64,000 nucleotides of DNA from JABDMH01 sp965223215 (GTDB lineage Bacteria > Bacteroidota > Bacteroidia > Chitinophagales > Saprospiraceae): NCBI GenBank assembly GCA_965223215.1, contig CBDCVZ010000010.1, forward strand, positions 5,022,001 to 5,086,000, written 5' to 3'. Made by a program: the position numbers and the translations under genes. Below, piece after piece: positions 1-10,512 of this stretch (positions are counted from its first letter, which is position 1; every line of letters begins with the position of its first letter). Under the pieces are notes generated by a model. It ran no database searches, was not told the DNA's origin, and worked only from the letters and a program-made list of their open reading frames with translations.

Positions 1-1366
<1,366 letters not shown>

Positions 1367-1556
1367 TAAGAGTCTAACAGCTCAGTATGTTCTAGTCTAA
1401 TGCTGGTTACATGCCTTACCCTTCTTATAATACAATCTGGAGCGGAAATTGCGGAGGTTAAGATCGCTTTTACTCCCGCAGAGGCCTCTCCAGTTTACCT
1501 ACTTGAATGAGGATCAACTATTCATCTTTTAGAGGAGTAGAACCATTCAAGCCCAG

Positions 1557-1633
1557 AGTCCCGTAGCTCAGCTGGTTAGAGCGCTACACTGATAATGTAG
1601 AGGTCGGCAGTTCAAGTCTGCCCGGGACTACCA
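1557..1633 (+). tRNA. tRNA-Ile (anticodon GAT)
   Basis: Cloverleaf read by eye: acceptor AGTCCCG pairs with CGGGACT at 1623-1629. The anticodon stem CTACA/TGTAG encloses loop CTGATAA with anticodon GAT at 1591-1593. The T-loop TTCAAGT is present. A CCA follows the discriminator A, so the 3' end may be encoded. It sits in the usual place for tRNA-Ile downstream of 16S in an rRNA spacer. Confidence 0.97.
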
Positions 1634-1721
1634 GGTTTGAGATGCTTCAAGCAAGTAGAACTTAAAGCGTCGGAGTCGGATCGGTGTAAATGCACCATAT
1701 ATGCTGAGGCTTCGGCACATA

Positions 1722-1795
1722 GGGGGATTAGCTCAGCTGGCTAGAGCACCTGGTTTGCAACCAGGAGGTCATCGGTTCGAGCCCGATATCCTCCA
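1722..1795 (+). tRNA. tRNA-Ala (anticodon TGC)
   Basis: Acceptor GGGGGAT pairs with ATCCTCC, giving the G3:U70 wobble that is the alanine identity element. The anticodon stem CCTGG/CCAGG holds loop TTTGCAA with TGC at 1756-1758. T-arm loop TTCGAGC is present. CCA is not encoded (ACTT follows). Ile-Ala is the standard rRNA spacer pair, but here a terminator begins five bases after the tRNA instead of a 23S leader. Confidence 0.97.
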
Positions 1796-1799
1796 CTTG

Positions 1800-1832
1800 A
1801 AGGTCTGTAGAGCAATCTGCAGGCCTTTTTTT
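1800..1832 (+). terminator. Intrinsic terminator after tRNA-Ala
   Basis: Twelve-pair stem (1800-1811 with 1816-1827; two G-U wobbles) capped by a GCAA tetraloop and followed by an unbroken T run to 1832. It ends the 16S-tRNA-Ile-tRNA-Ala transcript before any 23S sequence. Confidence 0.93.
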
Positions 1833-2642
1833 GTTGGTCTAGCGTAGAAATTGCATCGGCCTCTTTTCAGACCGAGCCAGACACAGATCAGTAGACTGAG
1901 ATTTGAATCAATATGTCATGCAGTCCAGAAATCTATCCGGAGTCAAAAACTGGCTCCCTTTTTGCTCATCTTTTCTCGTGCTTCAGTCTTGCACAACCGC
2001 CATAAAACGTGAATCTCGACAGCTGACGAACTTTTTTCATACCTAAAAGACTGATACTTAGGCTACTATCACATAAGATTTTTTGGACAACTAAATAGAT
2101 TTTAGTTACCTTTTAGATTAAGAGGTCAGGGGAAAGAAGTCGAAAAAAAACTGACTCTTTTCACTTGGATTTATTGAACATATGAAAAAAAAAGTTTGAT
2201 TTTTTTTGATCCTGGCCAGATGAATGAATGAATTGACGCACACCAAGATAGACATGGTACTTTCTCGTAATGTAAAAATTACCATTTGCTTGGTATACAA
2301 TCTTTGTGTCATTCGTTTATATTTGTGATGGCGAATTTGTTTCTAGACATAACTCAAGGAAAAAAAAGGAGACAAACAAGCCTCAAGAACAAAGAACAAT
2401 TGTATAAGGACTTAACTCATTGAATGAAGAACAATTACGCTGGAACTAACTCAAGGATTCCTTCATATTTTGATCTCTCACTCGTAGAGCATCGGTCTTA
2501 TACTATTTGGTATTAGCAAGAATCATTAGCAGACATACTTACACCGTTGGCTGTTGATGCATTCTAATTTGTGCATTAGGATAGTATTTGAATTGAAATT
2601 TTTTATAAAAACCGAATTATTTAATAACCAAAACTAGAACTC
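1833..2642. other. Long AT-rich intergenic spacer
   Basis: About 810 bases without a supportable gene. No 23S-like sequence is recognisable. The stretch is AT-rich with several A and T runs and a candidate promoter box (TATATTTG, 2318-2325). The short minus-strand frame at 2118-2312 has no family features and low-complexity composition, so it is not called. A long leader for the downstream gene is possible. Confidence 0.6.
2318..2325 (+). promoter_or_regulatory. Candidate -7 box upstream of the 1770-aa T9SS cargo gene
   Basis: TATATTTG fits TAnnTTTG and is followed by TG. The same TATATTTGTG string lies upstream of the paralogous 1334-aa gene (10308). No well-spaced -33 TTG was found, and the implied leader of about 310 bases is long. 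Confidence 0.3.
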
Positions 2643-5600
2643 ATGAAAGAGACGAATGTTACTTCTATTCAGCCTTCGGGTTGGATTCCGTCTAAAGTGG
2701 GACAGTGCATGCAGTGGGTGCTGGCGAGTTTACTTCTGTTCTTCGGATCAGTAAGTGCATTCGCTCAAAATGCAGGACCCAACTGTACGGACATTAATGC
2801 CGCCATCGGTGCCGATGGTTACATTAATGTTGCGGTGGAGGAATTCGTTACAAATTGTGCGGATGCCATTCCAACGTTGGAGTATGTGGTTTACAATCAG
2901 TTTAATGGTGTCGTTACGACGGGCACCGTTGCTGCTTGCACAGACGTCATCCGTTTTTATGCCTGTAACGCGATTGGACGAACTTACAAGGTGAACTTCA
3001 CCAACGACCTTGGTAGTTGTTGGAGCGAGTTAACCTTTAAACAAAGCAATGGCCCATTGGTCATGGACACTACATGGCACATGTATTGTCTAGAGGAAGA
3101 GGTCAGCGATATCGGTCTTTACCTGGATCGATTCTATGGCGACAATGATGGCGAATATGAGCCATATCCAGGTCCTGATTACAAGCCTGCGACGGTGCCT
3201 TGTGAAGGTACTGTCCCAACGTCGTTTGTGGCAGACTGGGTAACGCCTTTCCCCTGTGTAGTGGGATTGGATACCGCTAAAATTGTTTTAAGAGAATTTG
3301 AAGCTTTTGACAAATTTGGTAATAGAGGTTCGGCTTTCGATACCATTTATGTTTACAGACTTCCTCAGCTAACACCGACCAACATCTACTGTGCGGAGAG
3401 AGATACTACCTATTGTGGTGTATCTGCGACTCCTGGACCATATATGGTGGCTCCAGCAATCGACTCTTCGACTGGTATGCAGCTAGGTACGGAGTGTGAT
3501 ACGCTTTACTTCCTGGATTATACTGAGTCCACTGAAAAGTGTGCGATTGCAGCTCCAGCTACATTTGATCCTAAATGTGGTATTTCTGTCAGCGTTGGAT
3601 GTTGGGAATTTGCAGATGTCTGCTCTCCCCAGTACAAGATTACTATCGACATTAAGCAAACTTGCTGGTCAGATGGAATCGTAAGCACTTGTGTAGTTGC
3701 AGATATGGCTGGTGGTCCTGGTACCCCTAACGCTTTCGTGGAAGTGGGTGGTCCTGGTTCTGGATATTGGAGATGTGAGTACTGGTTAATCGATTACGAT
3801 ACGGTACCTCCGATGGCCAAGTGTAAGTACGACAAGTCACAAGAGCAAAATCTGCTCGATCCAGGTTGCTTCCCTAATTATCCGTTTGATCCCGAGTTCC
3901 AGGAGCACTATGATGAGTGCGGATTGGGCTATGTCATTCAGGTTCCAACCGGTACGCATGACTGCTATGCGCATACTTACTTGCCACCATTGTGCGTCTA
4001 TGATGATTGGTCAGGTATCAAGCAAGTAAAAGCTCGTATCGAAGGTGTTGGTGCATGGGTATTGACTGAATCTGATGAAGATTGTGAAACACTTAAGGAT
4101 AAATTTGAGTGCACAGGTGATAAAGAGTACGATGTGACCGGTAAGTGCTACGAAGCTCATGAGCGAGTTCGCCTACCAAAGAGTGCTGATGGAACACCCA
4201 TTCAGGTGTTGTACGAAATTTATGACAACTGTCACAACATTGATTCTGTATACTGTTACCTACTCATTAAAGATCGCACTAAGCCAGTTGCAGTCGCTGA
4301 TAAAGGTGTTACTGTAAGCTTGAGTGATAAGAAAGTTTGGGTTGATGCTGAGACTTTCGATGAGGGAAGCTGGGACAATTGTGGTGTTAACCTTCTATTG
4401 GCTAGAAGAGCTGATTGGTATGAGGCTTGCATCGATCTATGTGACAGCGTAACAGTTGTCTGCTCTGGTCCTCATGGTGATAGCATTTATGCTGCTTTCC
4501 TTGAGCCTGATAAGCATAAGAAAGAGCATGCCTATGATGACGATGTAGAAGCACATTACGCTAAGAATCTAGATTGGTGGTGCAATGATGGCGTACCGTG
4601 TGGTGAGCTTATCTACAATGCATGGCAGTATGACCTGATGAAGTATGCTACGTTAGAATGTGTTGATCATCCTTATGAAGTGGATGCACAATACTTCCGA
4701 CACATCTTCGAACAGTGCTATATTGATTACTATGATGCTTATGGATGTTTCAGTGAGGGAACTCGAACCTCCAGCTCAGACGGTACTCATGGAGGTTTCT
4801 TCGGAGGTCTAGTTACTGAGAATCACTCCCAGTATTACTACCTGACGGAAGATTCTACTGAGTTGATTTTCGATCGCTGGAAGTGTCTACCATCTACCGA
4901 CGGTTGTACACACCTCGGAGCAGGAGCACCTGATAAGACTTATGAGCAATTGAAGGCCGAAGTCGATATCTACGAGCAAATTGGCGGCGGATGGAGCGAT
5001 GCTGTACCATTTGATTGCAGTGATGCATGTGGTCCAGTTACCGTGGAGATCTTAGTTATGGATTACTGGTGTAACTGGTCTAAAGCTTGGACTAAGGTTT
5101 GGGTTGAAGATAAGACTCCAGTGACAGTAGGTAAAGATGTCTATGACGAAGTTGAAATCAGCTGTTACAGCTATAAGCAGAAGCGTTACGGATACTCAGA
5201 TCAAGAGCATCCCGTAAGCTTAGAATACCTGGTTGCCAAGGGTAAGACCGGAGATCAAGAAGCTTTAGATTCTATTGATGCCATCTTGGGTGGATATGTC
5301 AAGGCTTGGGTTGATCCTTATGGTAATTACGCTGATGAAAACTGGGATCCAATCGATTGTGACATTGTCTATAGCGACAGCGTCTGCGATTGTACTACCT
5401 ACACCAAGCAAATCAGAGTATACGATGAGCATTTGGGTTATCTATGGAAAGATTCTGTAGTTACCGAGTGTTTCTATGAAGAAGTCGATATTCCTCTACA
5501 GCATGGTGTTGTAGCCGTGAATTGTGCTGAGAATGTACAATGTGATCAAACGATCTGGTGTGACTTTGACCACTGTGGACAGGGATACATCTATCGTAAG

Positions 5601-7955
5601 TTCAAAATCTGGCAGGGATGTCCAGAGAATGAAGAACATTCTTCAGGTCATATTCCTGACACGATCTACCGACACCAACGCATTTGGGTTGGTAACCAAT
5701 GTGAGCTAAACAAATACATGTTTGACGTACCCTATGATCAAGAAGTATTTGCCTGCGGCATTGAGTATGATCCTGACGGTAGTGGAAATGTAGTGGGTGC
5801 AGCTGGTCCTGATAGTACTGGCTATGCAACCTACAAGTTTGACGATGATTGCCGAATTATCGGTATTGCACATGAAGACAAAGTATTCAAGATTGTAGGT
5901 GGTGACGCTGGTTGCTATAAGATCTTGAGAACTTGGTACTTCGCTGACTGGTGTCAGTATGACAAGCCTGTTGACGGAGCATGGTGGAAAGACGGTGGAA
6001 ATGGATTTGATCCAATCTATTGTGTCCAAAAGATCATTGTTCGCGATACGATGCCTCCGGTATGTACCATAACTGGTCCAGTAGAGGATGGTGGAACAGT
6101 ATCAGCTGCTGGTTGTTACTTCAACTTGGAAGCAACTGTAGATGTGAGTGATCCTTGTGGCTTGATAGAATACTACTGGGAATTGAAGGATATTGCAAAG
6201 GATCCTGCAGAACTTGTTGAAGGTGCTTATGGAAGCGGTGAGTTGACCGATGAAAGTGCTCAGTTCACAATCAATGTTGACGATCTAGGATCTGGTGATT
6301 ACAAGTTGAAGGTACGAGTCACTGATGAATGTCAGAATGAGAGCTACTGTGAGTATAACTTTACTGTTGAAGCTGGTAAGAAGCCATCTCCAGTTTGTAT
6401 TACAAGTTTAACCGTCGAATTGACACCTTGGGATATAGATCAAGATGGTACCATCGATACTGCTAAAGCTGCAGTTTGGGCTGATGAATTTGACCGAAGT
6501 AGCTCTGCACCTTGTGGTCGAGAGGATGAAGAACTTAACTTCTACATCGAGTTCCTCGAGGATACAGATACTGGTAATGATACCTTGAACTTAGAAGGAG
6601 ATTCCACCAGCTATGCTGATCTAGACAGTCTTGCACTTGGATGTGAGCATGTCGGTACCCATACAGTAAGAATGTGGGTAGAGAGCGGTGGAACTTCAGA
6701 CTACTGTGATGTTGTTCTGATTGTTCAAAACAACATGGGTGGCTGTGGAGACATCAGCGGTAATGCGGTTGTTGGCCTAATTCAAACAGAATTGGAGGAA
6801 ACAGTAGCAAACGTTGAAGTCACTGCTGAACTTGAAAATGGTCAGAAACTGAATGGTATCACCAGCTTAGGTGGAGCATACGCTATTGCAAATAGTGTCT
6901 TGGCCAACCAAAAAGTGGTTGTTAAGCCATCTAAGAACACAGATCACGATAACGGAGTTAGCACGATTGACTTAGTCAGAATTCAGAAGCACATCCTTGG
7001 AAAATCTATCCTAGATAGTGAATTCAAGCAGATTGCAGCTGATGCAAATAATGACGGAAGAATTAGTGCACTTGACCTATTAGAGATCAGAAAGTTGATC
7101 CTTGGTAAAACGGATCAGTTTGCTAACCGAGAAAGCTGGTCATTCTTGAACAAGATTGACAAGCAAGAGAGCTACACTATCGAGCCACTTGTAGACCGAG
7201 AGGTAGTTGATTTCACCGCCATCAAGATTGGTGATGTGAATGGAAACGCCCTAACGAACACAAGTGCTGGTCGTTCTGGTAAATCACTTGTCTTCAATGT
7301 AGACGATGTTCAAATGGTTGCTGGCAACCAATACAAAGTTGACTTCAAGGCAAATAATTTCAACGACATCACTGGATATCAGTTCACCATCAACTTAGAC
7401 AAGAATGCTCTGAATATTGTCAATGTTGAGTCAGGTGTACTTGAGGTAACTGGTGATAACTTTGGAATGAACCAGATGAAAGATGGCTTAATTACAACCA
7501 GCTGGAATGCAGCTGAAGGCATGAGCATTGATGAGAATGAAGTAGTATTCAGCATTGTTGTTGAAGCAACTTCAGCCGCTCATCTAAGTGATGCTCTTGC
7601 TCTCAATAGCCGCATCACAGATGCAGAAGCTTATAACAGTGCTGAGCAGATTCACGATGTGAGTGTAAACTTCACAGGTGGTGTTTCTCAGGCAGGATTT
7701 GCGCTCTTACAAAACGAGCCAAACCCATTCATGGAGTCTACCGTAGTTGGATTTAGTCTTCCTGAAGCCATGAGCGCAACAGTAACTGTATACGACGTAA
7801 CTGGTAAAGTAGTGAAAGTAGTAGATGGCGATTACGCTAAAGGTTATAATGAAGTAACATTCAAACGTGCAGATCTTGCTACTACTGGAGTACTATACTA
7901 TCAGTTGGATACCGAAGCATTCACTGCTACGAAGAAGATGATCGTGATTGAGTAA
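2643..7955 (+). CDS. Giant cysteine-rich T9SS-secreted protein with dockerin-like and cohesin-like modules
   Basis: 1770-aa extracellular or surface protein of unknown ligand. A signal peptide (about 1-41, ending SAFAQ) is followed by some 1300 residues of Cys- and aromatic-rich Ig/HYR-like repeats, with recurrent 'D(K/T)xPP'-type linkers. A module at about 1260-1300 carries a DxDxDG loop (from residue 1264) and a WADEF...PCG motif. A carboxypeptidase-regulatory-like segment lies near 1385-1430. A duplicated dockerin-like EF-hand pair (about 1434-1492; NDGRISALD) is followed by a cohesin-like beta domain (about 1545-1675). Residues 1686-1770 are a type A T9SS sorting domain (NEPNPF...DVTGK...). 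It is a paralogue of the 1334-aa gene at 10513. Adhesion or matrix function is inference. Confidence 0.85.
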   Translation: MKETNVTSIQPSGWIPSKVGQCMQWVLASLLLFFGSVSAFAQNAGPNCTDINAAIGADGYINVAVEEFVTNCADAIPTLEYVVYNQFNGVVTTGTVAACTDVIRFYACNAIGRTYKVNFTNDLGSCWSELTFKQSNGPLVMDTTWHMYCLEEEVSDIGLYLDRFYGDNDGEYEPYPGPDYKPATVPCEGTVPTSFVADWVTPFPCVVGLDTAKIVLREFEAFDKFGNRGSAFDTIYVYRLPQLTPTNIYCAERDTTYCGVSATPGPYMVAPAIDSSTGMQLGTECDTLYFLDYTESTEKCAIAAPATFDPKCGISVSVGCWEFADVCSPQYKITIDIKQTCWSDGIVSTCVVADMAGGPGTPNAFVEVGGPGSGYWRCEYWLIDYDTVPPMAKCKYDKSQEQNLLDPGCFPNYPFDPEFQEHYDECGLGYVIQVPTGTHDCYAHTYLPPLCVYDDWSGIKQVKARIEGVGAWVLTESDEDCETLKDKFECTGDKEYDVTGKCYEAHERVRLPKSADGTPIQVLYEIYDNCHNIDSVYCYLLIKDRTKPVAVADKGVTVSLSDKKVWVDAETFDEGSWDNCGVNLLLARRADWYEACIDLCDSVTVVCSGPHGDSIYAAFLEPDKHKKEHAYDDDVEAHYAKNLDWWCNDGVPCGELIYNAWQYDLMKYATLECVDHPYEVDAQYFRHIFEQCYIDYYDAYGCFSEGTRTSSSDGTHGGFFGGLVTENHSQYYYLTEDSTELIFDRWKCLPSTDGCTHLGAGAPDKTYEQLKAEVDIYEQIGGGWSDAVPFDCSDACGPVTVEILVMDYWCNWSKAWTKVWVEDKTPVTVGKDVYDEVEISCYSYKQKRYGYSDQEHPVSLEYLVAKGKTGDQEALDSIDAILGGYVKAWVDPYGNYADENWDPIDCDIVYSDSVCDCTTYTKQIRVYDEHLGYLWKDSVVTECFYEEVDIPLQHGVVAVNCAENVQCDQTIWCDFDHCGQGYIYRKFKIWQGCPENEEHSSGHIPDTIYRHQRIWVGNQCELNKYMFDVPYDQEVFACGIEYDPDGSGNVVGAAGPDSTGYATYKFDDDCRIIGIAHEDKVFKIVGGDAGCYKILRTWYFADWCQYDKPVDGAWWKDGGNGFDPIYCVQKIIVRDTMPPVCTITGPVEDGGTVSAAGCYFNLEATVDVSDPCGLIEYYWELKDIAKDPAELVEGAYGSGELTDESAQFTINVDDLGSGDYKLKVRVTDECQNESYCEYNFTVEAGKKPSPVCITSLTVELTPWDIDQDGTIDTAKAAVWADEFDRSSSAPCGREDEELNFYIEFLEDTDTGNDTLNLEGDSTSYADLDSLALGCEHVGTHTVRMWVESGGTSDYCDVVLIVQNNMGGCGDISGNAVVGLIQTELEETVANVEVTAELENGQKLNGITSLGGAYAIANSVLANQKVVVKPSKNTDHDNGVSTIDLVRIQKHILGKSILDSEFKQIAADANNDGRISALDLLEIRKLILGKTDQFANRESWSFLNKIDKQESYTIEPLVDREVVDFTAIKIGDVNGNALTNTSAGRSGKSLVFNVDDVQMVAGNQYKVDFKANNFNDITGYQFTINLDKNALNIVNVESGVLEVTGDNFGMNQMKDGLITTSWNAAEGMSIDENEVVFSIVVEATSAAHLSDALALNSRITDAEAYNSAEQIHDVSVNFTGGVSQAGFALLQNEPNPFMESTVVGFSLPEAMSATVTVYDVTGKVVKVVDGDYAKGYNEVTFKRADLATTGVLYYQLDTEAFTATKKMIVIE

Positions 7956-8031
7956 TCAGTCTAGGTCATGAGTAACGATTGTGTAAGTCGAACCGAGTTT
8001 TAGAGGTAAATAAAAATCGGTTTTTGGGATG

Positions 8032-8064
8032 GCCTCTCTCTACTTAGTAGAGGGGGGCTTTTTT
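8032..8064 (+). terminator. Intrinsic terminator after the 1770-aa gene
   Basis: Twelve-pair stem GCCTCTCTCTAC/GTAGAGGGGGGC (two G-U pairs) with a TTA loop, then six Ts at 8059-8064. It separates the first cargo gene from the second. The rest of 7956-8370 holds no supportable gene. Confidence 0.9.
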
Positions 8065-8370
8065 CATTGCCTAACTGTTTTAAGAGTTTGTGCGATAAAC
8101 CATTCGTTGCCATGCGAATCGAACAAGAATGGGACTCACATTGGTAAAGAGTGATGGTTCGGTTAAAAACTTGGTATGATAATTGTTTGTAATATGATAC
8201 CAACCAAACATGCTATGAACCTCTGGCTTTTTTTGTTATTACCGTTTTTGATCAGGCTGCTGAAAGTGCTCCTATCAAAACGAAGTAGTCAATATGTGAT
8301 GTAATAAAAGCGATTCTATTAGGCAGATCCTTGGAGTCCTTTCCCAAAGGCAACTAAAAGGGGAACTGCT

Positions 8371-10095
8371 ATGAATGCATTAATCTATTCTATCAAAGGT
8401 GCCCTTTGGGTGATCTTAGTGATTGCTATATGTCCCATTTCTATGGCGCAGATAGAATGTATCACTGACAATGTTATCTACTTAGATGGTTCTGGGTCCA
8501 AATCACTGTCGGTAAGTGATTTTACAAATGATGCTTGTCCTGGTTGTACTGTTGATGTCGTAGGTGATGAATATTCGACGGAGATTGATTGTAAACTGGC
8601 TGGTAAGCGAATCCGCGTTTACATAACTATCCCTGGTAGTGGTATGGTTTTATGCGCTGCTGATGTGAGGGACGTCATGCCCCCATCTTTTGATATGTGT
8701 GCAGCCATCACCGTAGGATGTCACCTGGATGTGATGAACGACCCCATCGATTCGTTTGGGATTGAAGTCTCAGATGCCTGCGGTATTGATACCGTCTTCC
8801 CCATCATCTGTGGCAGTTTACCCGGTGACTGTGTCACAAGTTCTAAGGTGTTAAAGATACAATGGCAGGCTGTTGACTCATCGGGCAACCAAGCCACCTG
8901 CATGCAATTGGTCACTTACCGAAAGGAAGACCTAAGTGATGTCTCTGTGGAATTGGAAGACACAGTCTATTGTGACGATGCCACTGCCCAACCCATGGAG
9001 CCCAAACTCCATGACTCCATCACCATAAATCAGTTTTGTGGATTAATTGTGGGTGAATTTGAGGACGATACTCTGAATATGTGTGGACCCGAAAAACTAG
9101 TACGTCGCACCTGGCAGATCTTGGATGCATGTACCTTGGAGAGTATAGAGTTAACGCAAGAGCTGCATATCTTGGATTCAGTACCACCAATGATTAACTG
9201 TCCACAAGACGACACATTATACGTCGATCAAGTAAATTGTACGGTGGAATACCAGTTGCCAACCATAGATGTAGTGCTGAACTGCGTACCGGAGGACGCC
9301 ATTGTCATTGCAAAGTATGTGGGGACTTCCGGTGTCTATTTACCGGGAGATGTATTGCCATTGGCACCCGGTACAGATACTTTTTCGATTATTGCTGCAG
9401 ATGCATGCTGGAAGATGGATACCTGTACATTTATGCTCACCGTCTTGGATACATTTGCACCAAGTATTATTACCTGTCCGAGGGATACCATTGTGGTTAA
9501 TATCCCACCCCTTCAAGACATTGTAGATTGTGATGAGCTGAATTTGCGATTTGGTGGACCTGCCCTGTTTGAAGATGCCTGCTGTTCATTGGAAGTTACC
9601 TGCGAGCTTATTAATCAGATTGATGCGGTTCAAGACACAGGCTTCATCTTGAGAAGATACATAGCCCGTGATACCTGCAACAACACCGCTGATACTTGTG
9701 CGCAGGAGATCAGGTTGATGCCTAATAATCGTGTTAGAAACGTGAAGAGCAACATTAGTACGACCCAGCGAATTGCGGGATTGTCGGAGATCGAAATCAT
9801 TTCACAGAGGGGCTCGGATGCTGATTTATCCCAGGTAGTTGTGTGGCCGAATCCATTTTCTGACCACTTTTGGCTCAGTCTTGATCACCTTCAGTCGGAG
9901 GACCTGCAATTATCCATCACAAACAGTTACGGTCAAATAATTTTAACGCGTAGTTATCCCGATTCCTCAACATCCAAAACGCTGGAAGTGGTTGTGGACA
10001 AAGCATCCATGCCGAATGGCCTCTACCACCTTATCCTGAGTACGGCAAGTGGTAACTATACAAAAGTGTTGAAGCTGATGCGTATCAGCAACTAG
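8371..10095 (+). CDS. T9SS-secreted HYR-domain protein
   Basis: 574-aa secreted protein. The signal peptide is about 1-27 (ends PISMAQ). Several Cys-rich Ig-like segments follow, and a recognisable HYR-type repeat lies at about 272-360 (PPMINCP ... FSIIAADACWKMDTC...V), with the start of another at 'APSIITCP'. The C-terminal type A T9SS sorting domain is about 489-574 (VWPNPF...SYGQ...GLYHL...KVLKL). It resembles its two large neighbours in style but lacks their dockerin-like and cohesin-like modules. The start is an ATG directly before a good signal sequence. The ligand is unknown; HYR domains are usually adhesion modules. Confidence 0.85.
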   Translation: MNALIYSIKGALWVILVIAICPISMAQIECITDNVIYLDGSGSKSLSVSDFTNDACPGCTVDVVGDEYSTEIDCKLAGKRIRVYITIPGSGMVLCAADVRDVMPPSFDMCAAITVGCHLDVMNDPIDSFGIEVSDACGIDTVFPIICGSLPGDCVTSSKVLKIQWQAVDSSGNQATCMQLVTYRKEDLSDVSVELEDTVYCDDATAQPMEPKLHDSITINQFCGLIVGEFEDDTLNMCGPEKLVRRTWQILDACTLESIELTQELHILDSVPPMINCPQDDTLYVDQVNCTVEYQLPTIDVVLNCVPEDAIVIAKYVGTSGVYLPGDVLPLAPGTDTFSIIAADACWKMDTCTFMLTVLDTFAPSIITCPRDTIVVNIPPLQDIVDCDELNLRFGGPALFEDACCSLEVTCELINQIDAVQDTGFILRRYIARDTCNNTADTCAQEIRLMPNNRVRNVKSNISTTQRIAGLSEIEIISQRGSDADLSQVVVWPNPFSDHFWLSLDHLQSEDLQLSITNSYGQIILTRSYPDSSTSKTLEVVVDKASMPNGLYHLILSTASGNYTKVLKLMRISN

Positions 10096-10128
10096 TAAGA
10101 AGCAGTTACTTATAGGTTTTAGACGTAG

Positions 10129-10166
10129 TCGGCCAGCTTGCAATAGTAAGCTGGCCGATCTCTTTT
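10129..10166 (+). terminator. Intrinsic terminator after the 574-aa gene
   Basis: Perfect 11-pair stem TCGGCCAGCTT/AAGCTGGCCGA with an 8-base loop (10140-10147), then the T-rich tail TCTCTTTT. One of the cleanest hairpins in the window. Confidence 0.92.
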
Positions 10167-10512
10167 GACCATAAATATGTTAAAATTCTGCTCAATTGAA
10201 CCTAAGCTAGATATGTAAATAGGTAGGAATGTGTTTTCTATACATCGTGATATTTTGCATATAAAAGTATCTGTTTGGATTAATACATATTAATAAAAAT
10301 TATAATATATATTTGTGTGGTAACTGCACTGCTAAGAGACAATTGCATAAGCTTTTGAATGTGCAATGGGCACCTAAATTTGAAGCAAAGATTTGCGTGT
10401 ACAGTCTTGAGGCACACTAACCGAATTGATCTTTTTTAGCCCGCCTTACACTCCAATTCATATCTCATTGGTGGATTGGTCCCATTAGCTAACAGTCTAA
10501 AACTAAGGTCTC
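10167..10512. other. AT-rich spacer before the 1334-aa gene
   Basis: About 346 bases with no supportable gene. The core at 10255-10320 is almost pure A/T. It holds one TAnnTTTG box (10308-10315), listed separately. Confidence 0.55.
10308..10315 (+). promoter_or_regulatory. Candidate -7 box upstream of the 1334-aa T9SS cargo gene
   Basis: TATATTTG followed by TG, the same string found before the paralogous gene at 2643. A TTTG at 10274-10277 is too far upstream (30 bases) for a standard -33 element, so support is weak. Confidence 0.3.

Noticed and set aside
2118..2312. 64-aa minus-strand frame in the spacer before the first cargo gene
   Set aside because: Low-complexity Phe/Ser-rich sequence from A/T runs, no family features and no promoter.
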